Positions 1 to 5,940 of a DNA stretch of 8,824 nucleotides are shown here, piece by piece. The stretch is from a candidate division SR1 bacterium CG_4_9_14_3_um_filter_40_9. Its GTDB lineage: Bacteria; Patescibacteriota; Gracilibacteria; Absconditabacterales; Absconditicoccaceae. The notes under the pieces are model-generated. The model made no database searches, had not been told where the DNA came from, and saw only the letters and a list, made by a program, of their open reading frames with translations. The DNA is taken from contig PFWQ01000014.1 of assembly GCA_002791215.1 (NCBI GenBank), positions 1 to 8,824 of the forward strand, written 5' to 3'. Every line of letters begins with the position of its first letter. Positions within the stretch are counted from its first letter, which is position 1. Both the position numbers and the translations under genes were made by a program.

Positions 1-8
1 AATCCCCC

Positions 9-49
9 GGCCCCGAACAGTCGGGGCCACCCCCTTTCAGTAAAGGGGG
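9..49. repeat. Two adjacent GC-rich hairpins
   Basis: There are two perfect 8-bp stems side by side: GGCCCCGA/TCGGGGCC (9-16 and 21-28, loop ACAG) and CCCCCTTT/AAAGGGGG (30-37 and 42-49, loop CAGT). The core CCCCGAA-nnn-TCGGGG of the first also occurs at 3212-3227 inside elp3 (CCCCGAAGTGTCGGGG). This suggests a dispersed palindromic repeat rather than a simple terminator; no T-tract follows on either strand. Bases 50-118 hold only purine-rich, weakly repetitive sequence (GGGAATGTGGGAAAG-like) and no gene that I can see. Confidence 0.6.
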
Positions 50-118
50 CACAAGAAAAAAGATGGGAATGTGGGAAAGAAGAGACCCCCGGTGCGGAAA
101 AGGAATGGATGGGTCATA

Positions 119-506
119 TTATTTCTGTGATTTATTCTGGTGGTTGTCTATCTTTACAATAATTAAATCATTTTCTTGATCAATATATCAAATTGCTCTA
201 AACTGTCCATTTATAGTAAATTCATTATGGTTTAAGCTGGTTATTCACGTTCAGCTTTCTTTACTATAAGTACATTCTCATATAAATTAGCTCAAAGACA
301 TATCAGCTAAATTTATATGGAATGTACTATATACGAAAAGACCAAATATTTGATCAAGTTGGCTGTCTTTCCTTAAAGTCCAATCCTGCTGAATATGTTT
401 TGGATAAAATGTATTTTGCTCATTTTTTGTATTGATTTACTATTCATCTTTTTGCCAAGAATTCTTTTACTCATTCATCCTCAAGAATATTTCTAATTTC
501 TTTCAT
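119..506 (-). pseudogene. RelE-like toxin gene interrupted by a short mobile element
   Basis: The N-terminal part starts at ATG 506, overlapping the end of the upstream antitoxin by 14 bp. With TGA = Gly it reads MKEIRNILEDEGVKEFLAKR... to ...GSNIWSFRI, then meets TAG at 327-329. The C-terminal part (211-119) reads NGQFRAIGYIDQENDL... and ends KIDNHQNKSQK-TAA. Removing 118 bp joins them exactly as ...SFRI-NGQFRAIGYID..., giving an 89-aa protein that looks like a RelE/ParE-superfamily mRNA interferase: a WSFRI beta strand, then a YRAIGYxD-like strand, then IIVKIDNHQ. I therefore read it as a recently inactivated toxin. The overlap with the antitoxin is typical of type II toxin-antitoxin operons. 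The family assignment is from motif memory and is moderate; the interruption and the restored frame are seen directly. Confidence 0.7.
214..329. mobile_element. MITE-like insertion, ~116 bp, TA target duplication
   Basis: The ends form 10-nt terminal inverted repeats, TAGTAAATTC (214-223) and the complement of 320-329, TAGTACATTC (9/10 matches). They are flanked by TA at 212-213 and 330-331. A larger internal inverted repeat, about 28 nt per arm (263-292 against 305-332), would fold into a long hairpin with a 12-nt loop. The element carries no ORF. Deleting it with one TA copy (118 bp) restores the toxin frame. TA duplication and short inverted ends fit non-autonomous elements mobilised by IS630/Tc1-mariner-type transposases. 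A 4-bp TATA duplication is an equally compatible reading, so the exact ends are uncertain by about 2 bp. Confidence 0.65.
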
Positions 507-735
507 GCACAATCTGAGTAAATAAAGATTTCGGCTTTTTCTGAGCGGCTGCTACCATTTTTTTCATTTCAGAGCTTACTTCTGATTTTGGCAGCTCTTT
601 AAAATCAAGCTCAAAATCATAGAGCTTCGCTCTATCTACTACATTATTTTTGACTATGTATTTATATAAATCAAAAAAATCGATGAATTTATTTTTATTC
701 AGAACTATTGGTTTTTCTAGAGTTATTGTGGTCAT
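493..735 (-). CDS. Putative type II antitoxin, 80 aa
   Basis: ATG at 735, TAG at 493-495, no TGA codon. The protein begins MTTITLEKPIVLNKNKF and ends with a charged stretch, ELPKSEVSSEMKKMVAAAQK, then SLFTQIVHERN. I do not recognise a named family. The call rests on size, on the 14-bp overlap with the downstream RelE-like toxin gene, on the charged tail typical of antitoxins that wrap their toxin, and on a well-formed promoter with direct repeats just upstream (possible autoregulation site). If its toxin is dead, it may be a relic or an anti-addiction gene. Its opening MTT..IE/LEKPI is loosely similar to the start of the M23 gene at 5320, which I regard as chance. Confidence 0.6.
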   Translation of the reverse strand: MTTITLEKPIVLNKNKFIDFFDLYKYIVKNNVVDRAKLYDFELDFKELPKSEVSSEMKKMVAAAQKKPKSLFTQIVHERN

Positions 736-743
736 ACTGATGA

Positions 744-794
744 TTGTGAGTGATAAAACTGTTGTGAGTATACAGATTTTCTTTTGTTTTTCAA
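744..794 (-). promoter_or_regulatory. Promoter and possible operator of the antitoxin/RelE-like locus
   Basis: On the minus strand TTGAAA (789-794), a 16-nt spacer and TATACT (767-772) lie about 32 nt before the ATG at 735. Two direct copies of TTGTGAGT (plus-strand 744-751 and 762-769), 18 bp apart, overlap the -10 and the start region. They could be an operator for autoregulation. The promoter match is by eye. Confidence 0.5.
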
Positions 795-804
795 TGGAAA
801 ATTA

Positions 805-937
805 GAGGGGGAACGTTGGAAAGAGACGGGATGCAGATAAGAGACGTAACGCGTGAAAGAGACGTAGCATTGTACGTTTCTACATATCGGAATGCGGAAT
901 GATGGGGGATGTGGATTGATGGCGACGCGGGAAAGAA
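805..937. repeat. Degenerate short tandem repeats between two antitoxin genes
   Basis: This gap holds three units of about 18 bp, each starting GAGACG (823, 841, 859). It then holds two perfect CGGAATG heptamers (888-894, 895-901) followed by further G-rich heptamer-like units to about 922. The G-rich motif resembles the stretch at 62-115. Open frames crossing it give low-complexity, His/Ser/Pro-rich translations with no recognisable family, so I see no gene here. Confidence 0.6.
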
Positions 938-939
938 AA

Positions 940-1218
940 TTATTTTCCATTTTTGACAATTTGCTCTAGGTGTTTGTTGATTTGTTGCGTAGTTTTTTTG
1001 GATTCTTTGCTCATAAAATATTCTTTTGTTCATTGATCAAATATTTTGTCTGTATGAATGTCTTGTTGAAAAGTGACAATGTCGTTCTGCATTATGAATT
1101 TGGACAAAAACATTTTTATCAAAAAATTGAGATTGGTACCTATTTTTTCGGCCTTATCTTGTGCTTTTGACTTGATACTGACAGGTATTCTGATATTGAG
1201 TTGTGCGGTGTCTGCCAT
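940..1218 (-). CDS. RelB/DinJ-like ribbon-helix-helix antitoxin, 92 aa
   Basis: ATG at 1218. The N-terminus ADTAQLNIRIPVSIKSKAQ followed by a segment around KIGTNLNFLIKMFLSKF matches the RelB/DinJ pattern: a beta strand for DNA contact, then two helices, with a C-terminal toxin-binding tail (DIHTDKIFDQ). The standard code would stop at TGA 1030-1032; read as Gly, the gene continues through GTKEYFMSKESKKTTQQINK to TAA at 940-942. The added tail is polar and charged, as expected for an antitoxin tail. The gene lies 54 bp downstream of a putative toxin gene on the same strand, an inverted (toxin-first) order like higBA. The palindrome at 1245-1261, just before its start, is a likely binding site. 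Confidence 0.75.
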
Positions 1219-1244
1219 GATGAAATGTTAATGATAAATTGTTT

Positions 1245-1261
1245 GCTATACAGTGTATAGC
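1245..1261. promoter_or_regulatory. 17-bp palindrome, probable antitoxin operator
   Basis: GCTATAC-AGT-GTATAGC is a perfect 7+7 inverted repeat 26 bp before the start of the RHH antitoxin and just after the toxin stop. RHH antitoxins usually repress their own operon by binding such palindromes, so this is a likely autoregulatory site giving the antitoxin its own transcription control. Confidence 0.55.
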
Positions 1262-1272
1262 GTTTTTAGAAA

Positions 1273-1629
1273 CTATTTCAAGTCAAAATGTCTGATTTTT
1301 ATGTGTCTTTGAGATATATCTTTTTCTATATTTTTTTGCCATATTTCTGCGTTTTTTCTTACTTGCTGAACGGTTATGTTTTTGGCGATGTTGTCGTGTT
1401 TGTCTCACAGATATACTGGGTATATGACTCATATCTTCGTTACTGCAAAAATAATAATTCTTTGCAGACGATTTATATATCACTTGAAGACTGTTGTGTC
1501 TGGTAATGGTGAACATAATTCTTCTAGCCCGTTTTTCCGATGTGTTTGTATAAAATCAACTATTTCTTCGCAGCCTATGCCTAGACCTTCCCCCTTTTTC
1601 TCTATGCTTCTTGCTATGATTATTCTCAT
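1273..1629 (-). CDS. Putative type II toxin, 118 aa, visible only with TGA = Gly
   Basis: ATG at 1629 and TAG at 1273-1275 frame 118 codons with three in-frame TGAs (FKGYIN, KIGVIYP, YLGDK). The product runs MRIIIARSIEKKGEGLG..., has a beta-rich core RIIIFAVTKIGVIYPVYLGD followed by KHDNIAKNITVQQVRKN, and ends in a basic helix near DISQRHIKIRHFDLK. Strand order, size and basic character suggest a RelE/HigB-superfamily toxin, but I do not recognise a named family. A TTGACT-17-TATAGA promoter lies upstream, and the RelB/DinJ-like antitoxin follows after 54 bp, which supports a toxin-antitoxin pair. The plus-strand open frames over the same bases give Phe/Tyr/Cys-rich translations and are shadows. 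Confidence 0.62.
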
Positions 1630-1659
1630 TTTCTAATGTGTATAATTAAAATTTTTCGT

Positions 1660-1688
1660 TCTATATTGTTTTACATGTTTAAAGTCAA
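1660..1688 (-). promoter_or_regulatory. Promoter of the 118-aa toxin gene
   Basis: The minus strand shows TTGACT (1683-1688), a 17-nt spacer and TATAGA (1660-1665). This places the transcription start about 20-25 nt before ATG 1629. It lies in the 106-bp divergent gap shared with elp3. I see no equally good promoter for elp3 there, only an isolated TATAAT at 1641-1646 on the plus strand without a convincing -35. Confidence 0.55.
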
Positions 1689-1735
1689 AGAAAAAGTTAG
1701 GACAAATTTTTTTGAATTGAAATCTTGGCGCAGAT

Positions 1736-3868
1736 ATGTACATCCTAATTATGCAACATTTATACCCTCAAGGTGCACCTTTGCCCTATCAAGACATCAT
1801 TCTTCAATTACTCTCCGCTAAAGACGGAGCAGGCCACTCATGAACATATACCGGTTCCGGTATTGCTCTCTTATCCCCGCTAAAGTCGCCGAGGCGTTCG
1901 AGCTACGACGTGGAAATTTTGTCGAAGATCAAAAAAGAATTTTCTTCTGCGCATAAATTATCTGATATTCCTACCAATATTCAGCTTATCAAAGCCTATC
2001 GTGAACTCGTGAAATCGTGAAAGATAAAAAAAGATATGAAGCTTGAACAACTGCTCAAAAAAAGGGGAATCAGATCGCAGTCGGGGATTGTGTCTGTCCA
2101 GGTGTTGACCAAACCATGGCCGTGTCCAGGTAAGTGTATCTTCTGCCCGAGTGAAAAGTGAATGCCCAAGAGCTACATCAAGTCTGAGCCGGGCGCGATG
2201 AGAGCGGCGCTTAATAAATTTGATCCCATCAAACAGGTCTACAATAGATTACGTTCTCTGTCGATCACTGGGCATGAGACCGACAAGATAGAAATGATAG
2301 TTCTCGGATGAACTTTTGATTGCTACATGAAGGACTACAAAATTAAATTCATAAAGTCTCTTTATGATGCATGTAATACTTTTTCTAAATTAAAAATTTC
2401 TGACCCAGATTGCCACGTCGTGAGACGCGATAAATCGTCGTCTCTACTCCTCGCAATGACGGGTCAGCAGAAATATAAATTTGATATCAGCAACTTGAAG
2501 ACGATAAAATATTCCAAAACCTTGGCCGAGGCAATGAAGAAAAATGAAACAGCGAAACACAGAATAATCTGACTGACTATCGAGACGAGACCTGAATTCG
2601 TGACCGATCAGAATTGTCTGTTTTGGCGTGAGCTTGGGGTGACGAGAATAGAGATGTGAGTGCAATCGTTAGATGATGCAGTCCTCAAAGCGAATAAGAG
2701 ATGAAATACGGTGAAAGAGATTCGTAGGGCCTTCGACAAGATGAGGAGGCGGGGATTTAAAATTTCTGTCCATATCATGCCGGGACTTTATATGTCAAAT
2801 TACAAGAAAGATTTGAAAACGTTCGTGGATTTGTATAAGGATCCATTTCTCAAACCTGATGAAATCAAATTTTATCCCACGTCGGTGATTCCTGGAACGA
2901 AGTTAGCACAACTGTATAAGAAAGGGGAGTACACACCTCTCGAAACTGAAGATATCAAAAAACTCATCAAGCAGACCTTCTTGGAAGTCATTCCTCCGTA
3001 CACGAGAATCAAGAGACTTATTCGCGATATCCCTGCCAATGAAATTATGGCTTGATCGAAGATCACGAATCTGGGACAGCTTGTTCATCAAGAAATGAAT
3101 CGTGAATTTAGAAGTGAACAACTAACAACTAACAGTGAACAGTTAAGGAGAAAAAGATTTTATGAGAGGTTGTGGCCGAATTTGAAGATGATTGCTTCGT
3201 TAGATTGCTTCCCCCGAAGTGTCGGGGTCGCAATGACGGCGTGCAACAGCACGAGCAAGGGGTCATGACCCCTTGTCCAAATAGAGACTTTTATTGTCGG
3301 CCATAAACCCGATACCAAAACATTTAGAAATTTTGTGTGCTTGGATACGAGGAGTAGAGAAATAAGACAGAAGCCAGTACCGAGTACCGAGTATAAAGTA
3401 CCGAGTACTCAACAAATCGTTAATTTGGTTATTAGAAGATATGTAAGTAGTGTATGAATGGAATATTTCATTTCCTACGAGGATCAATTGTGATATCTCT
3501 ATGGATTTTGCAGGCTTTTGTTGGGAAACGGTAAACGTAGAACGGATAACGACAAATCTCGTACATGTACCGTTTGCCGTGTGCCGTTTGACCGCGACGA
3601 AGTCGCTATGATTAGGGAGCTGCATGTGTATGGAAATGTGGAAACAATACAAAGTACAAAGTATAAAGTACAAAATAAATCAATACAACACACATGATTC
3701 TGAAAGAGATTGATGGAAGTTGCGGAAAAGCTTGCGAAGCAAGGAAAATATAAAAAGATTGCGGTGATTTCTGGTGTGGGTGTGAGGTGATATTACAAGA
3801 AATTATGATACAAGTTGAATAACACATACATGGTTAAAACATTGTTAAAAATAGTTAAAAGTTGTTAA
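1736..3868 (+). CDS. elp3: Elp3-like radical SAM/GNAT tRNA U34-modifying enzyme, 710 aa, with in-frame repeats
   Basis: Elp3 uses SAM and acetyl-CoA to start carboxymethylation of U34 in tRNA. One frame runs from 1646 to TAA 3866-3868 with at least 15 TGA codons from the chosen ATG on. The N-terminal part has VEILSKIKKEF and NIQLIKAYRELV. The radical SAM cluster motif is C130-x3-C134-x2-C137 (PCPGKCIFCPSEKG). It is followed by VLGGT, LTIETRPEF, RIEMGVQSLDDAVLKANKRG, IMPGLY, YPTSVIPGT and RLIRDIPANEIMAG. The GNAT half has GMEYFISYED, IRELHVYG, the acetyl-CoA loop QHTGFG (651-656) and ISGVGVRGYYKKLGYKL. Usual Elp3s are about 530-550 aa; the excess comes from repeat segments translated in frame. 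The Cys/His-rich linker between the two domains is largely replaced. Start 1736 is the first in-frame ATG (1751 is the alternative); no clear ribosome binding site is seen. Confidence 0.9.
1814..1909 (+). repeat. In-frame repeat insertion 1 in elp3 (N-terminal)
   Basis: Between the Elp3-like segments QDIILQLLSA and VEILSKIKKEF lies about 96 nt of GC-richer, non-Elp3 sequence. It starts with the 15-mer TCCGCTAAAGACGGA (1814-1828), found again at 8377-8391 downstream of purF. It contains a 7-bp hairpin ATACCGG-TT-CCGGTAT (1848-1863) and a second CCGCTAAAG (1878-1886). It keeps the frame and includes a TGA-Gly at 1841. The exact edges are estimated. Confidence 0.6.
2408..2463 (+). repeat. In-frame palindromic repeat 2 in elp3 (radical SAM domain)
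   Basis: The segment runs from GATTGCCAC (2408-2416) to CTCGCAATGACGG (about 2450-2462). Its ends GATTGC and GCAATGAC are inverted partners. It adds about 19 residues (CHVVRRDKSSSLLLAMTG) between LKISDPD and QQKYKFD without breaking the frame. The same end motifs recur at 3203-3237 and 3892-3917. Confidence 0.75.
3113..3147 (+). repeat. Heptanucleotide array A, five units, in elp3
   Basis: Five contiguous 7-nt units of the type AGTGAAC / AACTAAC / AGTTAAG fill exactly 35 nt. They are translated as SEQLTTNSEQL just after the conserved NLGQLVHQEM segment of Elp3, in the linker that normally carries Cys residues. Confidence 0.7.
3202..3275 (+). repeat. In-frame palindromic repeats 3 in elp3 linker
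   Basis: AGATTGC (3202-3208) and GCAATGACGG (3230-3239) bracket a hairpin core CCCCGAAGTGTCGGGG (3212-3227). Some 16 bp further on lies a perfect 20-bp palindrome (3256-3275, half-site CAAGGGGTCA). All of it is translated (SLDCFPRSVGVAMT, then NSTSKGSGPLV). One glycine codon, TGA 3266-3268, lies inside the palindrome. Confidence 0.7.
3376..3410 (+). repeat. Heptanucleotide array B, five units, in elp3
   Basis: Five 7-nt units follow without gap: three are AGTACCG, one is AGTATAA and one is AGTACTC. They are translated as VPSTEYKVPST between TRSREIRQK and the start of the GNAT part. Confidence 0.75.
3527..3595 (+). repeat. Inverted pair of heptanucleotide arrays (C) in the GNAT domain of elp3
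   Basis: Five units of type AACGGTA (3527-3561) are followed by the 10-bp palindrome GTACATGTAC (3561-3570) and then about four units of the opposite orientation (TACCGTT, TGCCGTG, TGCCGTT, TGACCGC; 3568-3595). The whole can fold into one large hairpin. It is translated as about 25 residues (from NGKRRTDNDKSRTCT on) between YGFCRLLL and AMIRELHVYG. Confidence 0.7.
3646..3680 (+). repeat. Heptanucleotide array D, five units, in elp3
   Basis: Five 7-nt units occur: AATACAA, two AGTACAA separated by AGTATAA, then AATAAAT. They are translated as IQSTKYKVQNK just before the acetyl-CoA loop QHTGFG. The unit AGTATAA is shared with array B. Confidence 0.7.
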
Positions 3869-3876
3869 AAATTGTA

Positions 3877-3933
3877 ACAAAAAGCCTGCTAGATTGCCAC
3901 ACTGCGTTCGCAATGACAAAGCAGGCTTTTTGT
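3877..3933. terminator. Bidirectional terminator with a repeat in its loop
   Basis: A 14-bp perfect stem (ACAAAAAGCCTGCT, 3877-3890, against 3920-3933) gives a T-run on both strands. It sits 8 bp after the elp3 stop and 1 bp from the stop of the convergent M23 gene, so it can end both transcripts. The 29-nt loop is itself a GATTGC...GCAATGAC repeat (3892-3917). Just upstream, 3833-3874 holds GTTAAAA units about 10 bp apart that encode the last residues of Elp3. Confidence 0.85.
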
Positions 3934-3934
3934 A

Positions 3935-5320
3935 TTATTGTTTTGCTAGGAGTTCTTTATTTTCTATTTCTTTTAATTTTTGTTTTAATGTGTAGATGTC
4001 TGTGCTTACTGTTTGTTCAGGTAAAATCTTATTAATCTCTAGGTGGATATGTTTTCCATGCCCTGCCTGCATCGCCTTTTCTCCTGTGTGCCCTATGATT
4101 CAGATTTCTGTTCCATTTTTTATAAGGTCTCCTGTTCTCACATATACATCTTTTAGATGCGCATATCTATAACATTCATTGGTAAGCGGATCAAAGATGA
4201 TGACTGTATTCCCTCATCTGTACGTGCTGGTTGAAAGTTTATTTTTGGGATCTCGTGATGATTCTGCTAGAATGACTATACCACTGCATATAGATTTGAC
4301 TTGGTTCCCCTCGTCTTGAAAAATATCTATAGCATTTTGATGACTGATTTTTATCTGTTCGTTTGTCTGAAACCCGATTTTTCAATCCATAGGAGATGAT
4401 TTCTCTTTTGACCCCATGGAAGCACTTTTATCTACTAAGTAGTCAAAGAAGTCATTTCTTGTCTGTGTGTCTATTTTTTCTTTGATTGCATGAATTATTT
4501 GGCTTGTTTTCTCATCTTTTTTACTCTTTTTGGTATAGAATTTGTCTGAATAATAGAGCGCACTTACGATATAAGGATTCATCAATCGTTTATCAAATTC
4601 TTTAGCTTCAATGGTTTCTGAAGCGTCTTTTATAATGGTCTCCATTTCTGGTGTTTCCTTGTCAACGATATCAGTTTTATTCGTTTTTTCCGCTTTGACT
4701 ACAACTTCATCAAGTTTATATGGCCCATAAGCTACATCGGTTTTATTCACTTTTTTTGTTTTTTCCGCTTTGACTACAACTTCATCAAGTTTATATGGCC
4801 CATAAGCTATATAGGTTTTATTTATTTTTTTATTTTTATCTGTTGAAGCAGATGAGACTATTGATGGGTCTCTGAGTGCTTTGATGATTTCTGGTGTTGT
4901 CCTAGTCCCTGGGAATCAATCTTCTCTCATTTTTTTTATCTCTCCTTTCCTTATTTTTTCGGCGTTATCCTGATTCCATTTTTTCTGGAATGCGAGTATT
5001 CATGCTTTTGTCTTGGGACCAAAGAATGCATCTATACTTACTATTTTGTCTCCGAATCCAAGATAGAAAAGCGCTGTCTGAAGCGCTAGCACATAATTGA
5101 ATGAACTCTGTGGTAAATCTTCTTTTCAGCTTCACGTAACTTTTTGCCCTTTCGTCAAAAGATCTGCACATTTATCTGGTGTGAGTTTTTTGTATAAGAC
5201 GTCTCTATTGAGTTCTTCCAATTCCAGCTCTGTTTTCAAAAGTTTTAATTCTTCTTTCATGTAATCTTTTTGATCCAGTTTTTCTGAGAAGTCTTTGATT
5301 TCGATAGGTGCTGTCGTCAT
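3935..5320 (-). CDS. PG-binding-like/M23 (LytM) peptidase protein, 461 aa
   Basis: ATG 5320, TAA 3935-3937, seven in-frame TGA-Gly codons. The N-terminus is a charged, coiled-coil-like stretch (KDYMKEELKLLKTELELEEL). Residues about 75-135 resemble a peptidoglycan-binding fold: VLALQTALFYLGFG, IDAFFGPKTKAGILAFQ. A lysine-rich linker carries a 25-aa duplicated unit. The C-terminal domain (about 310-455) is M23-like: H327 and D332 (ISHQNAIDI), GGNTVIIFD, H388 (YAHL), GTEIGIIGHTG and the H424-x-H426 pair (GKHIHLEI). These cover the zinc ligands and catalytic histidines of LytM, so it probably cuts peptide cross-links in the wall. H-x4-D is one residue longer than the usual H-x3-D. No signal peptide is seen; a GTG at 5380 would add a hydrophobic stretch, but from repeat sequence. 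It lies 84 bp downstream of the surface-protein gene. Confidence 0.82.
4683..4822 (-). repeat. Tandem 75-bp duplication in the M23 gene linker
   Basis: The two copies (4683-4747 and 4758-4822) are offset by 75 bp and nearly identical. They encode NKTxxAYGPYKLDEVVVKAEKT twice. Near-identity at DNA level suggests a recent in-frame duplication that lengthens the linker between the PG-binding-like and peptidase domains. Confidence 0.9.
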
Positions 5321-5340
5321 GTGAATATATAAGAAGATAA

Positions 5341-5398
5341 ATGCACTTCGTGCGATAAAGGCTATGCGATAAAAGCTCACTATGCTCGCGATAAACCT
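5341..5398. repeat. GCGATAAA-type repeat between the surface-protein and M23 genes
   Basis: Three GCGATAAA copies (about 5352, 5365 and 5389) occur in the 84-bp gap, mixed with short inverted CACTTCGTG and GCTCACTATGC pieces. A related GCGATAAATCG occurs in the elp3 insertion at about 2427. No promoter or terminator is evident, which agrees with co-transcription of the two genes. Confidence 0.5.
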
Positions 5399-5404
5399 TG
5401 TTTT

Positions 5405-5940
5405 TTATACTCTATTGTTTTTATCTATATATGCTTTGATTTCTTCTAGTGTGTCGAAGTACTGTACTTTCATCAGTTTGTAGGACATGAATCCTTGATC
5501 TGTTCAGTATATCTTGTATTCTTTGTCATTTGGCGCGGTATAAATTTCTGGATCGAAATCCTTATCCACTTCGTGGTCCCGGATTTCTTCGATAGGATTG
5601 TTGGTATCGATGAATGCGTAGAGATCGTCTTTATTCTCAAAGTTCTTGGCTTTGATGAAATTAGGTGAATAGTAAAGTGTCACTCAGTTTGATTCTTTAT
5701 CTTTTATCTGATATATCTTACCATTTGTGGCTGCATAATATCAGCTCTTTGTACTGTTGCTATCAAATTCTGGTAAATCTTCGTATGTATTGATGTTACA
5801 ATCACCCGGATTTCTGGAATCGATATATCTGACGATTGCATCTCGAGAAACAAAATATGTTTGTTTGTGTTTGAAATCAGGTGAAGTATAGCCACTCTTT
5901 GAGCTGACAAATTTGATTTCATATTCTTTGCAGTTTGGCG
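5405..5940 (-). repeat. Three C-terminal protein modules of about 45-65 aa in the surface protein
   Basis: Module 1 opens APNCKEYEIK and closes AIVRYIDSRNP. Module 2 opens ATNGKIYQIK and closes DDLYAFIDTNNP. Module 3 opens APNDKEYKIY and closes EEIKAYIDKNN. The shared pattern is A-P/T-N-x-K-x-Y-x-I, an aromatic or basic middle, then a short helix ending Y/F-I-D-x-x-N. The copies are diverged at DNA level, so this is an old duplication. I do not recognise the fold. Confidence 0.75.

Noticed and set aside
732..1033. Minus-strand ORFs across the repeat region between the antitoxins
   Set aside because: The composition is low-complexity His/Pro/Ser, derived from short tandem repeats, and there is no start context.
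1288..1821. Plus-strand ORFs in the region opposite the 118-aa toxin
   Set aside because: Their translations are Phe/Tyr/Cys-rich and resemble no family, while the minus strand gives a coherent protein with promoter and partner.
3113..3680. CRISPR array
   Set aside because: Units are only 7 nt and contiguous, with no spacers of constant length and no cas gene nearby.
2159..3808. TGA as selenocysteine or tryptophan
   Set aside because: There are many TGAs per gene, they sit at conserved Gly columns, and TGG is used normally for Trp. No SECIS-like need is apparent.
3263..3827. Minus-strand ORFs opposite the elp3 C-terminal half
   Set aside because: They lie antisense to the conserved GNAT domain and repeat arrays, and their translations are shadows.
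1736..3868. Reading elp3 as a pseudogene broken into several ORFs by stop codons
   Set aside because: All interruptions are TGA at glycine positions in one unbroken frame; there is no TAA, TAG or frameshift until 3866.
5321..5380. Upstream GTG start of the M23 gene giving a hydrophobic leader
   Set aside because: The extension is made of GCGATAAA repeat sequence with Arg residues inside the hydrophobic stretch; ATG 5320 is the simpler start, though this leaves export unexplained.
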